A DNA stretch of 64,000 nt from Dyadobacter sp. 676. GTDB lineage: Bacteria > Bacteroidota > Bacteroidia > Cytophagales > Spirosomataceae. Every line of letters begins with the position of its first letter. The first letter of the stretch is position 1. The notes under the pieces were generated by a model. The model saw only the letters and a program-made list of their open reading frames with translations. It was not told the origin of the DNA and searched no databases. A program made the position numbers and the translations under genes. Shown here one piece after another: positions 1 to 9,726 of this stretch. The DNA is taken from NCBI RefSeq assembly GCF_040448675.1, contig NZ_CP159289.1, forward strand, positions 2,666,001 to 2,730,000, read 5' to 3'.

Positions 1-376
1 CCTTGCCAAAATCCGTGTCGGTGCGGATTACGGCTGTGCGCTCCTTTCCGCTGATGTAATACGTAGCCCCGTCGTCGGCTTCCACCGCCAGGCCGTGTGA
101 ATTGGCAAATGCATGGGTCGCGGCGATAGCATCTATATCATCCGTCTTACCATCGCCTTTTGCACCAAAATCGCTGTAATGTACCGATCCGGCCGCTTTA
201 TACTTTTTGAGGTTTTGTGAAGAAACATTTACCGTCAATTCACCTTTTTCACTGGTGTACACCCGGGTTTTTCCATTCCCCGATAGAATCACCACATTGT
301 CGGGCGCTTTTTTATCCTGTGCCTCGGCGGCAAACGCATAAATCAAACAGAGAAATAGCGGGAACGTGTACTTCAT
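1..376 (-). CDS. Pectin-lyase-fold (pectate lyase 3 / GH28-like) secreted protein, partial
   Basis: Only the N-terminal 125 codons are present; the gene runs off the left edge. The translation opens with a signal peptide (MKYTFPLFLCLIYAFAAEAQ). At about residues 66-80 it has the motif YSDFGAKGDGKTDD, which marks the first turn of the right-handed parallel beta-helix in pectate-lyase-3, GH28-like and phage-tailspike-type proteins. The protein is therefore probably exported and acts on, or binds, a polysaccharide. The catalytic region is outside the window, so no substrate can be given. The ATG at 374-376 is the first in-frame start before the signal peptide. The family is fairly sure, the activity is not. 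Confidence 0.75.
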   Translation of the reverse strand, partial: MKYTFPLFLCLIYAFAAEAQDKKAPDNVVILSGNGKTRVYTSEKGELTVNVSSQNLKKYKAAGSVHYSDFGAKGDGKTDDIDAIAATHAFANSHGLAVEADDGATYYISGKERTAVIRTDTDFGK

Positions 377-644
377 GGCAGGGGTCAGGTTTGATTCTCT
401 TTCATTTAAAAGCAGGAATCCCCGGCCGCTACTCTCCTCTCCGATGCGGAAAAGCATGATATTACGGCGTTTTCTCCTTCCCCTGCGATCGGTTTCAAAT
501 GATAAGCCGGACAACCGGTGTTCGTAAACGGACAGCTTCGCCTGGCCAGCATATTATCTAAATTGTTAAATATCAATATATTATAAAAAATCAGAGCCAC
601 TGGCAAGCTATTTGATCAGCAAATATGGAACTAATGACTGACCC
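377..644. other. Divergent intergenic region
   Basis: This 268-bp stretch separates two divergent genes and should hold both promoters. It is AT-rich between about 545 and 600. I see no convincing gene, RNA or TAnnTTTG element in it. Confidence 0.5.
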
Positions 645-983
645 ATGAACAGGGCTTACCTCGGAGAATTTGAAGAAATCGTATTACTGACCGTAGCGGC
701 ACTCGACGGGCGGGCGTATGGCGTCGTGCTTGCGCATGAAATTACGGAACAGACCGGCCGGCCGGTGCGGCTCAACCAGGTTCATTCCGCTCTGCAGCGA
801 CTGGAAGAAAAAGGAATGGTGCGATCGGACATGAGCGAACCGACAGCGGAGCGCGGCGGGCGGCGGAAGCGGCTGTTTTCGGTGACCGCCTATGGAGAGA
901 GCACCTTGCAGCAAGTCCGGGAAGTACGGGAAAATCTCTGGTCGAGACTGGCAAAACCATTTAAACTCGCGGTTGACCTATGA
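645..983 (+). CDS. PadR-family transcriptional regulator
   Basis: This 112-residue protein is a typical short PadR winged-helix repressor. A helix-turn-helix region spans about residues 10-75: LGEFEEIVLLTVAALDGRAY, then GVVLAHEITEQTG and NQVHSALQRLEEKGMV. The wing region GGRRKRLFSVTAYG and a C-terminal dimerisation helix follow. The stop codon overlaps the start of the downstream permease (ATGA), so the two are translationally coupled. In Cytophagales, PadR regulators of this type commonly precede a permease with a 'permease prefix' domain and presumably control it. The inducer is unknown. Confidence 0.9.
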   Translation: MNRAYLGEFEEIVLLTVAALDGRAYGVVLAHEITEQTGRPVRLNQVHSALQRLEEKGMVRSDMSEPTAERGGRRKRLFSVTAYGESTLQQVREVRENLWSRLAKPFKLAVDL

Positions 984-3638
984 AGCCGAACACTCCCGAA
1001 ACACCTGCGCCACCTGCGCTTGCCGACAAGCTTCTTAGCCGGATATGCGCCCCGCATTTACGCGAAAGCATTCTCGGCGACCTGCACGAAGAATTTCATT
1101 ATCAGGCGCGCAGCATAGGACCCCGAAAAGCCCGGCTGCATTACTGGCGTGAGGCATTAGGCTTCATCAAGCCCAGGTATATCCGCAGAAAAAGCCCCCC
1201 CCTATCCAGCCACTTTTCTATTCAGCTTCGATATGATCCGCAACTACTTCACCATTGCCTGGCGCACGCTGGCTTCCAACAAGATCTATTCGTTCGTTAA
1301 TGTCGTCGGCCTCAGCATTGGCCTGGCGGCCGCTATGCTGATATTGCTGTATACCAAAGACGAGGTAAGCTTTGATCAGTTCCATGCCAACAATCCGAAT
1401 ATTTACCGGATCACTAATAAATTCATATCCCCGGCGGGAAAGCAGGTAGGCGTAATGGGAAATACGGGCTATCTGCCGGGACCGAAATTTGCCGCCGGTG
1501 TGCCGGAAATCCGGGCGTTCGTGCGCTATCACTGGCATCGTAACGATATTAAAAAAGGCAATGAAATCAAGAGCACAGAGGTCTTTCGTACCGATTCCTC
1601 CTTCTTTTCCGTCTTCTCTTTTCCGTTGTCGAGCGGCGACCCCAAAACCGCATTGAAAGAGCCCAGATCGGTAGTGATTTCGGAAGAAATGGCTGAAAAA
1701 CATTTTGGCAGCACGGACGCCCTCGGGAAGACAATCCTGATGAAGGACAGCTTTGACAAAGACGCACGTTTTGAGCTGTATACCGTCACGGGTGTGGCAC
1801 GAAAATCGCCTCAAAACTCATCCATTAAGTTCGATGTCCTTATCCCGATGGTCATTGGCCCCAGCGAAATACACCGCGCCACAAACTGGTTCAACACTTT
1901 CATGAACACCTTCGTCCTGCTCGCTCCCGGCGCGGATGTGGCCCAGGTAGAGCGGAAAATGAACCTGGTTTACAATGCGGACGCCAAAGAAGCCATTAAG
2001 GAAGTAGCTAAAAAATACGGAATGAAGGACAAAAAACAATATACCCTTCAACCCTTTACAGATATGCACCTAAGCAGGGAATTGCCCTCCGACAACGGTC
2101 TGGCGGGGCATAACAACCCGCACCTATCGTATATACTCACCGGCATAGCGCTGTTTATACTCGCCATCGCCTGTATCAATTTCGTAAACCTGACGGTAGC
2201 CCGGTCGTTGAAGCGGGCGAAGGAAATCGGTGTCCGTAAGGTCGTCGGAGGCGGCCGTGCACAACTGATCGTCCAGTTCCTTGGCGAATCTTTCCTGCTC
2301 TGTACGATTGCATTCGTTTTTGCGCTCGTGCTTGTACAGGCCACATTGCCCACATTTAACCACCTTGCCAATAAGGCCCTGGCGCTTTCCTATCTTTTCG
2401 ATATTTACCTGGTACTTGGCTATCTTGGGCTGTTTCTGGCTACGGGCTTGCTGGCCGGCTTTTACCCGGCAATGGTATTGTCTGGTTATAATCCTGTCAA
2501 AACGCTTTATCACCGCCTGCAACTTTCAGGCAAAAACTACCTGCAAACTTCACTGGTGGTCATCCAATTTACCATTGCTTCTTTCCTGATTATCGGCACG
2601 CTTACAATCAGCTCCCAGTTCAATTATTTGATGAATAAAGATTTAGGCTACAACGACGAGCACCTGATCAGTATCGAGAAGTCCAATCTCACGCGGGACG
2701 AAGTTCGACTGCTCAAACAGGAGCTGGGAAAAGATCCCAACGTGATCGCCGTGGCGCCCAAAAATATGGGCCGCTGGAACACCTCCGCAAAAGTGAACGG
2801 CGGTACCGAGGTGGCTTTTACCTATGAAACTGTGGACGCGGAATACCTGCCTGCTATTCAGGTGCCTGTTGTGAAAGGCCGCAATTTCTCACCCGCTTTC
2901 CCCTCCGATACGGTGGACGCAGTGCTCGTAAACGAGGCCTTCGTCAGGCAGGCGGGCTGGAAAAACCCGATCGGGCAAATCGTGGACTTTCCCTATGAAG
3001 GTTTCAAATGTTCGGTCATAGGAGTCGTGAAAGATTATCACTATTCCGATTTGAGCGAGAAAATCGGTCCGCAACTCTTCACAATGCGGCCCGGCAATCC
3101 TTACGGGAGGTTTTTCGTCAAGATCAAGCCCGGCACCGAAACCGCCAGCCTCCGGCATATTGCCGAAACTTTCGCCCGGCTGTTTCCCCTCAGCCCGTAT
3201 TCTTACCAGTTTATGGACGATGAGAATATGAAACGTTACGAGTCGGAGGCGAAGTGGAAACAGATCATGCAGTTCGGCACCGTTCTCACGATCTTCATTT
3301 CGTGCATCGGGCTATTCGGTCTGGCCACACTTGCTGCTGAGCGCCGCAACAAGGAGATCGGCATACGGAAAGTTTTGGGAGCGTCGGTCAACAGTATTGT
3401 GCAGCTGCTTACCTCCGACTTTCTGAAACTGGTCTGCATTTCATTCGTTTTCGCATTCCCGCTTGCCTACTACGCCATCGACAAATGGCTGCAAAATTAC
3501 CCTTACCGGATCGGCATCAGCGCAACGGTCTTCGTCCAGGCCGGCTTGCTCGCCATCGCCGTAGCTCTGGTGACAGTCAGCTTTCAATCGATACGGGCCG
3601 CATTGGCGAACCCTGTCAAGAGCCTGGGAAGCGAATAA
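980..3638 (+). CDS. MacB/FtsX-like ABC transporter permease with permease-prefix domain; frameshifted at a C8 run
   Basis: Two reading frames together make one protein of about 885 residues. The first frame (from 980) gives a cytoplasmic permease-prefix domain (LADKLLSRICAP, ILGDLHEEFHYQ) ending at KSP. The second gives the MacB-like permease: MIRNYFTIAWRTLASNKIYS, a first membrane helix, a periplasmic domain, three helices near residues 285-420, a second periplasmic domain and three C-terminal helices with the usual ERRNKEIGIRKVLGAS motif. The frames join across eight C at 1195-1202. With seven C the text reads on as KSPPYPATFLFSFDMIRNYF, which matches the usual layout of this family. A true frameshift would leave a permease starting at 1233 without its prefix domain. 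It probably exports a lipophilic compound or peptide with a separate ATPase. Translationally coupled to the upstream padR. Confidence 0.85.
1195..1202 (+). repeat. C8 homopolymer at the frameshift in the permease gene
   Basis: Eight consecutive C follow AAAAAG. Removing one C restores a single open frame between the prefix domain and the membrane permease. The run is an overcall or a slippage site. Confidence 0.9.
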
Positions 3639-3649
3639 GCCGGGCACAT

Positions 3650-4708
3650 TTAATATTTCAAATCCTTGATTTTCCTGACGATCCGGTTGGCTATGATCTG
3701 ATAACCATAATTATTAAGGTGAATTTCGTCCGTCGGATTGGCTGGCCGCATTCCCGAAGGGAAATTGCCGCGTTCGATATTCGTCAGGTCTTTTTCTGTC
3801 GGCGTGTATCCGATGGCTTTCATTTCAGCGTCCGTAGGGGGTGTCATCGGAACGTAGTTTTTTCCATACAATGAGGCCAGCCGATCGTTGAAGGCCATAA
3901 CCTTATTGTAGCCATCGGTGCCTTTCATTTCAACGACAGCGGGCAGTATGCCGAGCACCAGGTACCGCCGCGGCTCCGCGATATAGTCGACCGAACTTTT
4001 GATCGCCGCCAGAATTCCCTCTTCGGGTTTCGATTCGCCGATGTCGTTCCGCCCATACCACAGGATTTGTGTCGCTGTCCGCAGTTTGACGGCATCGTCC
4101 AGTTCGAACACCGAGTCGTCGGGAATCTCTTTATCGAGGGGTGGCTCGGCGGGTGTTTGGGAAGTCGTATCCCCTTCGTCCGTCACGAGCGGCTCCACGG
4201 TGTACTGCTCGCCGGTGCCGGGTGTGAATGTACGTGTAATCCTGCATTTCACGCCTACGAGCGTGCCCGTGCGCGTATAAACCCTGTCATTCAGGGGCGT
4301 CGAAAGAAATTCATTGTTCAGTTTGGCCACCCTCAATGGTTGCGATCCGTCGAACTTGCCGCCGGCTACGGAGATAGTCAAAGGCACACCGCCCTGCCGT
4401 ATCGCGATCGACAGCGCGATTTGCCCGTTTATACCGTCGGTAACTACCGGTCGACCGGGCAATGCGTCGCCGACCCATTTACCGTACGGCTCACTGGCTC
4501 CGATGCCGATGGTAAGGCTGTCGCCAAAAAAAGCGAGCGTTTTATCCCGGTCGTCTTTTCTGGACGGGATGATCTTATCGAGCAGGTTATCGCAGGATGT
4601 CAGGAGTACTGTGGACAAAACAACCGCCCCAGATTGGTGAAAAAAACGTCTTCGATCGACTGGCAGGCCTGATTCTCCACCAGGCTCGGTGTGTTGAAAT
4701 GCTTTCAT
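3650..4708 (-). CDS. SGNH/GDSL-family hydrolase, lipoprotein
   Basis: This is a 352-residue exported esterase-type hydrolase. The N-terminus has an arginine-rich stretch (DRRRFFHQSG) then a hydrophobic helix ending in a lipobox (LLTSC, Cys39), so it is probably a lipid-anchored envelope protein, possibly Tat-exported. SGNH blocks are visible: FFGDSLTIG with Ser64 as nucleophile, GRND at 219-222 (oxyanion Asn) and DEIHLNNYGY at 327-336 with the catalytic Asp/His pair. A 50-residue Pro/Thr/Glu-rich stretch before the GRND block is an insertion. It converges with the permease, leaving 11 bp between stops. The substrate cannot be read from sequence; acetylated polysaccharide is one possibility. 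Confidence 0.85.
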   Translation of the reverse strand: MKAFQHTEPGGESGLPVDRRRFFHQSGAVVLSTVLLTSCDNLLDKIIPSRKDDRDKTLAFFGDSLTIGIGASEPYGKWVGDALPGRPVVTDGINGQIALSIAIRQGGVPLTISVAGGKFDGSQPLRVAKLNNEFLSTPLNDRVYTRTGTLVGVKCRITRTFTPGTGEQYTVEPLVTDEGDTTSQTPAEPPLDKEIPDDSVFELDDAVKLRTATQILWYGRNDIGESKPEEGILAAIKSSVDYIAEPRRYLVLGILPAVVEMKGTDGYNKVMAFNDRLASLYGKNYVPMTPPTDAEMKAIGYTPTEKDLTNIERGNFPSGMRPANPTDEIHLNNYGYQIIANRIVRKIKDLKY

Positions 4709-5084
4709 TTAGATAGATGGAACGTTGCTAATCATGGATGCTTTTGAACGCACTGCATATGCAGCACGCCAACACAATCGCAATAATCGTTCCAAACCGG
4801 CGTCACGGAAATTCTACAAGACCAACGATGAAATATAATGGAATTTATCCAAATTAATGGATTATTTCCATTATATTTGCTCTGTCAGTATCCGACTTTT
4901 ATAAATTGGGTTTTAGGGTTGTATATAATGATGACATTCCGGGAGCATTGTTTCCGGAATGTTTTGCTTTAAGGGAGTAGCTCAAAATGTCCGCCTCGTC
5001 GCGACAAATCGGGGTTTGGTCTACTTTCGCAATTACGGATACGGAAGCCGGCTACCTTTGCTGCAAAACCAACCGTCAAAAGTC
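4709..5084. other. Intergenic region with a long interrupted palindrome
   Basis: This 376-bp stretch lies between a minus-strand hydrolase and a plus-strand small membrane protein. I see no credible gene in it. It holds the palindrome described separately at 4831-4878 and a short hairpin-like stretch around 4935-4965 (CATTCCGG/CCGGAATG). Confidence 0.5.
4831..4878. repeat. 48-bp interrupted palindrome, possible operator or hairpin
   Basis: Arms AAATATAATGGAA (4831-4843) and TTCCATTATATTT (4866-4878) are perfect complements. The inner segment continues the same dyad (ATCC at 4847-4850, GGAT at 4859-4862). Nineteen of 24 positions pair about one centre. There is no T-run, so a terminator is unlikely. 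A binding site for a dimeric regulator of either flanking gene is plausible. Confidence 0.6.
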
Positions 5085-5285
5085 ATGAAAGCTTCCACAG
5101 AAAGAGTCCTCATCCGCTGGATACACATCGTGTTCAGCATTCCCGTCGTGGGTTACATATATGGTCCCGTGGCCGATTCGCCTTATGGCGCGCAGGCGGT
5201 GCGACTGGTATTCCTGCCGGTTATCGCCCTTTCGGGCCTGTGGCTGTGGAAAGGGCAATGGCTTCGTAAAAAGCTACGCGTGTGA
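5085..5285 (+). CDS. Small conserved membrane protein, unknown function
   Basis: This 66-residue protein has two hydrophobic segments (about 9-26 and 39-54) separated by a short polar turn (GPVADSPYGAQ). It ends in a basic tail (KGQWLRKKLRV), so it is probably a two-helix inner-membrane protein with the tail in the cytoplasm. The ATG at 5085 is preferred over an ATG at 4959 because the upstream residues are unlike the rest and the protein begins cleanly as MKASTERVLIRWIHIVFSIP. I recall similar small proteins in other Bacteroidota, but none with a known role. It converges with the next gene, 18 bp away. Confidence 0.6.
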   Translation: MKASTERVLIRWIHIVFSIPVVGYIYGPVADSPYGAQAVRLVFLPVIALSGLWLWKGQWLRKKLRV

Positions 5286-5303
5286 AGGCGACCGAATCCA
5301 CGC

Positions 5304-7691
5304 TCACTCCGACCTGAGGCTCTTCACGGGGTTGGTCAGGGCAGCTTTGATACTCTGGAAACTCACCGTAAGCAACGCAACCCCCACCGAGAGCGCAGCA
5401 GCCAGCACGAACACCCATATGCTGATATCTATTTTATAGGTGTATTCTTTCAAAAACCGCTGCATGGCAAGCCAGGCGATCGGTGCGGCAATGATAAACG
5501 AGATGAGCATCAGCCTTAGAAAATCACGCGAAAGAAGTTGCACGATGTTGTAAACCGTCGCGCCCAGGACTTTTCTTACGCCTATTTCCTTGGTACGCTG
5601 GGTTACCACAAACGACACCAGTCCGAACAATCCCAGCGAGCCTATCAATATCCCCAGTACAGCAAACAGTTGGAGGAAATTGGAAAGCTTGCGTTCACTG
5701 TCGTAAAAGCTCCGGATGTCGTCTTCCAGAAATTTAGGGTCGAAATAATGGTTGGGGAATATGGCCTTCCAATGCTTACCGATATGAGCCAATGCTTCGG
5801 TCTTTTTCGAATTGTCGATGCGGATACTGGCGAGCTGGAAATTCCATGTCGCGTAAAAATACACATGCCCTACCAGCTTGCTTTTCAAATCTTCGGAATG
5901 ATAATCCTTTACGACACCGATGATCGTCGATTCCATACCCCAGAATTTGAGACGTTGCCCGAGCGCTTTTTCCGGATTTTTGAAACCCATGTCACGCGTC
6001 GCCTTTTCATTCACCACAATATCCACCGTGTACTCGCCATTGACCTTCCGGGTCGTGTCCCCCACGGTAATCGTACGGCCCGCGACCATCGGAATGTGAA
6101 AAAAATTGAAATAGTTGGTATCCACGTGCTGCACACGGAACGTCGCCTCTCCATTGGGCAATCCGGCGTGCTCTACGGTACTCCACCAGTGGTTTCTCTT
6201 GCTTGCGGGGGTAGTCAGGCCAAATGCAACTTCCCGGATTTCCGGATATTGTTTCAGCTGATGGCGGAAGCGTTCACGCAGGGCGCCACTGCGGTCGGGC
6301 ATATTGACGGTAACAATGCCACTCTTCTCAAAACCCAGGTCTTTTTCATAAAAATACCGGATTTGTTTCATCGCCAGCAATGTGCAAATAACCAGTACCT
6401 GCGCAATCACAAATTGCATTACCACCAACGACGATCGCAGCGAAATACCGCCATCAGGCAGTGCAACACGGTTTTGCAATGCCCTCACCGGCTGGAAACC
6501 GGACAATACGAGCGCGGGGTAAAATCCGGCACACAAAGTAACTATCACCACCAGTCCCGCCAGGAACAGGAACGTTTCCGGCCCCCACACCCTGGAACTG
6601 TCGATACTCGTATTCAGGAGTTCCGATGAATAGGAAACGAGCTGTGCCGCCAGCAATGCGCCCAGCAATGTGGCCAGCAGGACAAGCATACCGGTTTCAC
6701 CAAAAAACTGGAAAATGAGCTGCCGTCTGCCGCTGCCCAAAACCTTGCGCACCGCCACCTCGCGGCCGCGCTGGATCGCCTGGACCGTCGCCAGATTTAC
6801 GAAATTGATACAGGCAATAAAAATGAGAAATATGCCGATGCTCGTGAGGGTATAAAGCATCCATTTCGGCATGGAGTACCTGAAAGGGTCCTTGCTGGTG
6901 TCGAAATGCATGTCGGCGAGCGGTTGCAGCTCGTAGGAGATGATCGTGGTTTCGTCCTGCCGGCTTTTCGTGAAGCGTGTCAATCCGGTATTGATCGGCC
7001 CGGTGGACGCGCCCGGTTTCAGCAATGCGAAACCCTGGTGCATGGAATCGCCACCACTCAACTTGTCCTCCTGCCCGAGGTCAGGCTGGATTTGTTTCAT
7101 TGTTTCCCAGGAAATGATCATTTCCATCGGAAACTCGGTATTTGCCGGCATGTTACCGATAACGCCTGTCACGGTCAGCACTTTTTGGTTATCGTAGCGC
7201 AATGTCCGGCCCATTGCATCACCTTTGAAGAGCTTCTGAGCGGTTTGTTCGTCAATCACCACCTGTCCCGGCGCGCTCAGCGACAGTTTCGGGTTGCCAG
7301 CTATCCAGCGGATATCGAGCATTTCAAGCATTTCCGGCTGCGTGAAAAAGATGTTGTTCTGATGAAAAATCTCCGTTCCGACCTGTACCGCCGCGGGATT
7401 CATTCCGTAAAAATTAGCCGCCGATTCGACGCCCGGAAATTGCGTTTTCAGCATTCTGATGATTGTCTGATGCACGTGCGACTGCGGTTCGCCAAACTTG
7501 TCGACCGACTTGATGCGGTAAATGCGGTCGGCCTTGGCGTGGTAACGATCGAAACTGTATTCGAACCGGACGATCCAGAAAAGCGTAATGGCAACGCCAA
7601 GGCCAAGCGTAAGGCCGGTCAGATTGATGCACGTGTACAATCTGTTTTTTTGCAGGCTTCGATAGGCGGTTTTGAAGTAATTTCCGATCAT
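5304..7691 (-). CDS. MacB/FtsX-like ABC transporter permease
   Basis: This is a 795-residue paralogue of the permease at 980-3638, here intact and without a prefix domain. It begins MIGNYFKTAYRSLQKNRLYT and has one N-terminal helix, a long periplasmic MacB-PCD domain, three helices near 290-430, a second periplasmic domain and three C-terminal helices with QRTKEIGVRKVLGATVYN. The ATG at 7691 is chosen because an in-frame extension to 7835 would run through the strong terminator at 7757-7787. It has no adjacent ATPase or regulator. It probably pairs with an ATPase encoded elsewhere; the substrate is unknown. Confidence 0.88.
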   Translation of the reverse strand: MIGNYFKTAYRSLQKNRLYTCINLTGLTLGLGVAITLFWIVRFEYSFDRYHAKADRIYRIKSVDKFGEPQSHVHQTIIRMLKTQFPGVESAANFYGMNPAAVQVGTEIFHQNNIFFTQPEMLEMLDIRWIAGNPKLSLSAPGQVVIDEQTAQKLFKGDAMGRTLRYDNQKVLTVTGVIGNMPANTEFPMEMIISWETMKQIQPDLGQEDKLSGGDSMHQGFALLKPGASTGPINTGLTRFTKSRQDETTIISYELQPLADMHFDTSKDPFRYSMPKWMLYTLTSIGIFLIFIACINFVNLATVQAIQRGREVAVRKVLGSGRRQLIFQFFGETGMLVLLATLLGALLAAQLVSYSSELLNTSIDSSRVWGPETFLFLAGLVVIVTLCAGFYPALVLSGFQPVRALQNRVALPDGGISLRSSLVVMQFVIAQVLVICTLLAMKQIRYFYEKDLGFEKSGIVTVNMPDRSGALRERFRHQLKQYPEIREVAFGLTTPASKRNHWWSTVEHAGLPNGEATFRVQHVDTNYFNFFHIPMVAGRTITVGDTTRKVNGEYTVDIVVNEKATRDMGFKNPEKALGQRLKFWGMESTIIGVVKDYHSEDLKSKLVGHVYFYATWNFQLASIRIDNSKKTEALAHIGKHWKAIFPNHYFDPKFLEDDIRSFYDSERKLSNFLQLFAVLGILIGSLGLFGLVSFVVTQRTKEIGVRKVLGATVYNIVQLLSRDFLRLMLISFIIAAPIAWLAMQRFLKEYTYKIDISIWVFVLAAALSVGVALLTVSFQSIKAALTNPVKSLRSE

Positions 7692-7756
7692 GTTCCGGGC
7701 AGGTTGAATGTTAAAAACGAACGGTCCCGTATTAATTTCATAAATAACCTGCCAGC

Positions 7757-7787
7757 AAAAAAAGGCCGTCGAAAACGGCCTTTTTTT
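7757..7787 (-). terminator. Rho-independent terminator, bidirectional in form
   Basis: Stem GGCCGT (7764-7769) pairs with ACGGCC (7775-7780) around a five-base loop, with seven A before and seven T after. On the minus strand it ends the sugar-dehydrogenase gene. Confidence 0.9.
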
Positions 7788-7857
7788 GCTGAAATCAGTG
7801 TCTATCAGAACCGGCGGGTGTCCGCTTGCGAACAATTCCGTTCAGCTTTGAACATCA

Positions 7858-9570
7858 TTATCTTAACACCAGGACCCGTTGCTGCAATATCCGGTCGGCT
7901 CCCGCCATGCGGACGATGTAAATGCCGGAGGCCGTATTGCCCAACGGTATGCTCACAGGCCCGCTTCGCCCGTCTATCTTCTCCGTTAGCACCACCTGTC
8001 CACCCGGATTCACCATTTCCAGCGTCTGAAACGGTTCTTCGATGAGCACATTCATTTCATTGGTGTGAATGAGCGACGGCCGGACAAAAGCGTCGACGGG
8101 CACATCGCCGGTATTCACCGTAATCGTTCTGGAGTATCTGAAACTTTCGTCGGTATCGACCATTTTCAAACGATAATACAGGACACCCGTCTCAGTGGTG
8201 CTGTGGGTGAACGAATAACTACGCCCGCCCGACGCATTGGCACCGGCCACCGAGCCGACGTTTTCGAACCGGCGGGCGTCGAGGCTAAACTCGACATCGA
8301 AGGTTTTGAAGTCCTTTTCCATGGAAGTTTGCCAGGAAAGCTTCACGCCTTCGGTGGCCGGCAGCCCCGAAAAGCTTACCAGCGTTACGGGCAGCGGATC
8401 TTCGGCCTCGATACGATAAACCGCTGTGGCGGTAACGGCATAAATTTCACCCGACTCGTCCTCACCAATATCCCTGACGCCCGTGAACGTCGACGTTTCA
8501 TACTCCTTCACGGAGCCATCCGAATTGATTTTATGAATATCGCCCGACGAATAATCCATTCCAATGTAGTACCCTTGCATAACAGGAAAGTCGCTTCCCC
8601 GGTACACTACGCCACCGATAACCGACCTTCCCCTCGCGCTTCCCGTTTCGTAGGTATAAATAGGCTTCACATAACCTGCCGTGTCCGGACATTCGGTAAG
8701 CGGGATGCCGGGAGTGCGGATATCGCCTTCAAAACATCGCCAGCCATAGTTGGCACCCGAAGCGGTTCCGGCGGTCCGGTGATTGATCTCTTCCCGCTCG
8801 TCCTGCCCTACATCCCCTATCCACATGTCATAATTCTCACGGTCGAAACTCCACCGGAAAGGGTTTCGTAAACCCAGGGCGAATACTTCGTTACCAAATG
8901 GATTGCTGGGCGGTATTACGTAGTTCAAACCTGACCCGATGGGTGGATTAACATCGATACGTAATATTTTCCCTAACAAACTGTTCGTATTCTGGCCGTT
9001 CATATCGGGGTCATAACCCGCACCGCCGTCACCTGTCGACAAATAAAGGTAATCGTCCTCATACCCGAAGTGCAATTCACCCCCGTTGTGGTTACTATTC
9101 ACCGGATGCGGGATTTTCAATATTTCAACCCGCGTGTTGGCCGGCACAATGTTTCCCAACGGATTAGCCGAAGTGTACCGGGCCAGCACCAGGTCGCCGG
9201 CAGTATCGGTATAGTAAGCATACAAAAAGCCGTTGGTTAAAAAATCCGGATGAAACGCGATACTCAACAAGCCTCCTTCGCCGGTGGTTCCAACCACCTG
9301 GCCTTCGCTGTTCATGTTCAAATACTCGATGGGGGTAGTCAACGCACCAGGGTTGTACACCGTGACTGTCCCGGCCCGTTCGACGATAAAGATACGATTG
9401 GAGCCATCGCCCGCATGTACGAGTTGCATGGCCGAGGTCAATCCGCTGATTACGGCCGTGGGATTGATCTTTACGTCAGGAATTTGCGCGGAGGCGCAGG
9501 TGGCCGTCAGAACGAAGCAAAACACCAGAACAAACGCCCGTGGTATTTTATAGTGGTTGATATGTTTCAT
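7858..9570 (-). CDS. Secreted PQQ-dependent sugar dehydrogenase (GSDH-like) with T9SS C-terminal domain
   Basis: This 570-residue protein has a signal peptide (YKIPRAFVLVFCFVLTATCASAQ) and a six-bladed propeller of the glucose/sorbosone dehydrogenase type. Typical segments are RIFIVERAGTVTVYN, LLSIAFHPDFLTNGFLYAYY, NHNGGELHFGYEDDYLYLST, GKILRIDVNPP, NPFRWSFDRE and DVGQDEREEIN. The last ~170 residues are a fibronectin-like segment (LPVTLVSFSG) and a type IX secretion signal (SIPLGNTASGIYIVRM, ending RVLVLR). It is therefore exported and probably surface-attached or released. PQQ dependence is inferred from the family; many members have no proven cofactor. The ATG at 9570 is used because the codon at 9579 is TTG. 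A strong terminator follows. Confidence 0.88.
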   Translation of the reverse strand: MKHINHYKIPRAFVLVFCFVLTATCASAQIPDVKINPTAVISGLTSAMQLVHAGDGSNRIFIVERAGTVTVYNPGALTTPIEYLNMNSEGQVVGTTGEGGLLSIAFHPDFLTNGFLYAYYTDTAGDLVLARYTSANPLGNIVPANTRVEILKIPHPVNSNHNGGELHFGYEDDYLYLSTGDGGAGYDPDMNGQNTNSLLGKILRIDVNPPIGSGLNYVIPPSNPFGNEVFALGLRNPFRWSFDRENYDMWIGDVGQDEREEINHRTAGTASGANYGWRCFEGDIRTPGIPLTECPDTAGYVKPIYTYETGSARGRSVIGGVVYRGSDFPVMQGYYIGMDYSSGDIHKINSDGSVKEYETSTFTGVRDIGEDESGEIYAVTATAVYRIEAEDPLPVTLVSFSGLPATEGVKLSWQTSMEKDFKTFDVEFSLDARRFENVGSVAGANASGGRSYSFTHSTTETGVLYYRLKMVDTDESFRYSRTITVNTGDVPVDAFVRPSLIHTNEMNVLIEEPFQTLEMVNPGGQVVLTEKIDGRSGPVSIPLGNTASGIYIVRMAGADRILQQRVLVLR

Positions 9571-9665
9571 GTTTCGCAAGTTGATTAAGTGACGATAATT
9601 CTACCTTTTTTGCGAAATCATACTACAATTGTTATGCCGACACATGCTTTGTAAATCCAGGCCAC

Positions 9666-9702
9666 AAAAAAAGCCTTCGGAAAGCGTAACTTCCGAAGGC
9701 TC
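9666..9702 (-). terminator. Rho-independent terminator after purM
   Basis: Arms AGCCTTCGGAA (9673-9683) and TTCCGAAGGCT (9692-9702) pair perfectly. Eight A at 9666-9673 become the U-run on the minus strand, just after the purM stop. Confidence 0.92.
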
Positions 9703-9726
9703 AACAATTTGAATCCTGACACCCGA

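Noticed and set aside
1195..1202. Programmed ribosomal frameshift in the permease gene
   Set aside because: The same +1 pattern occurs in four unrelated genes at G/C runs, which fits miscalling or slippage better than recoding. No stimulatory structure is evident.
5538..6629. 363-codon plus-strand frame
   Set aside because: Antisense to the FtsX-like permease, with no recognisable domain.
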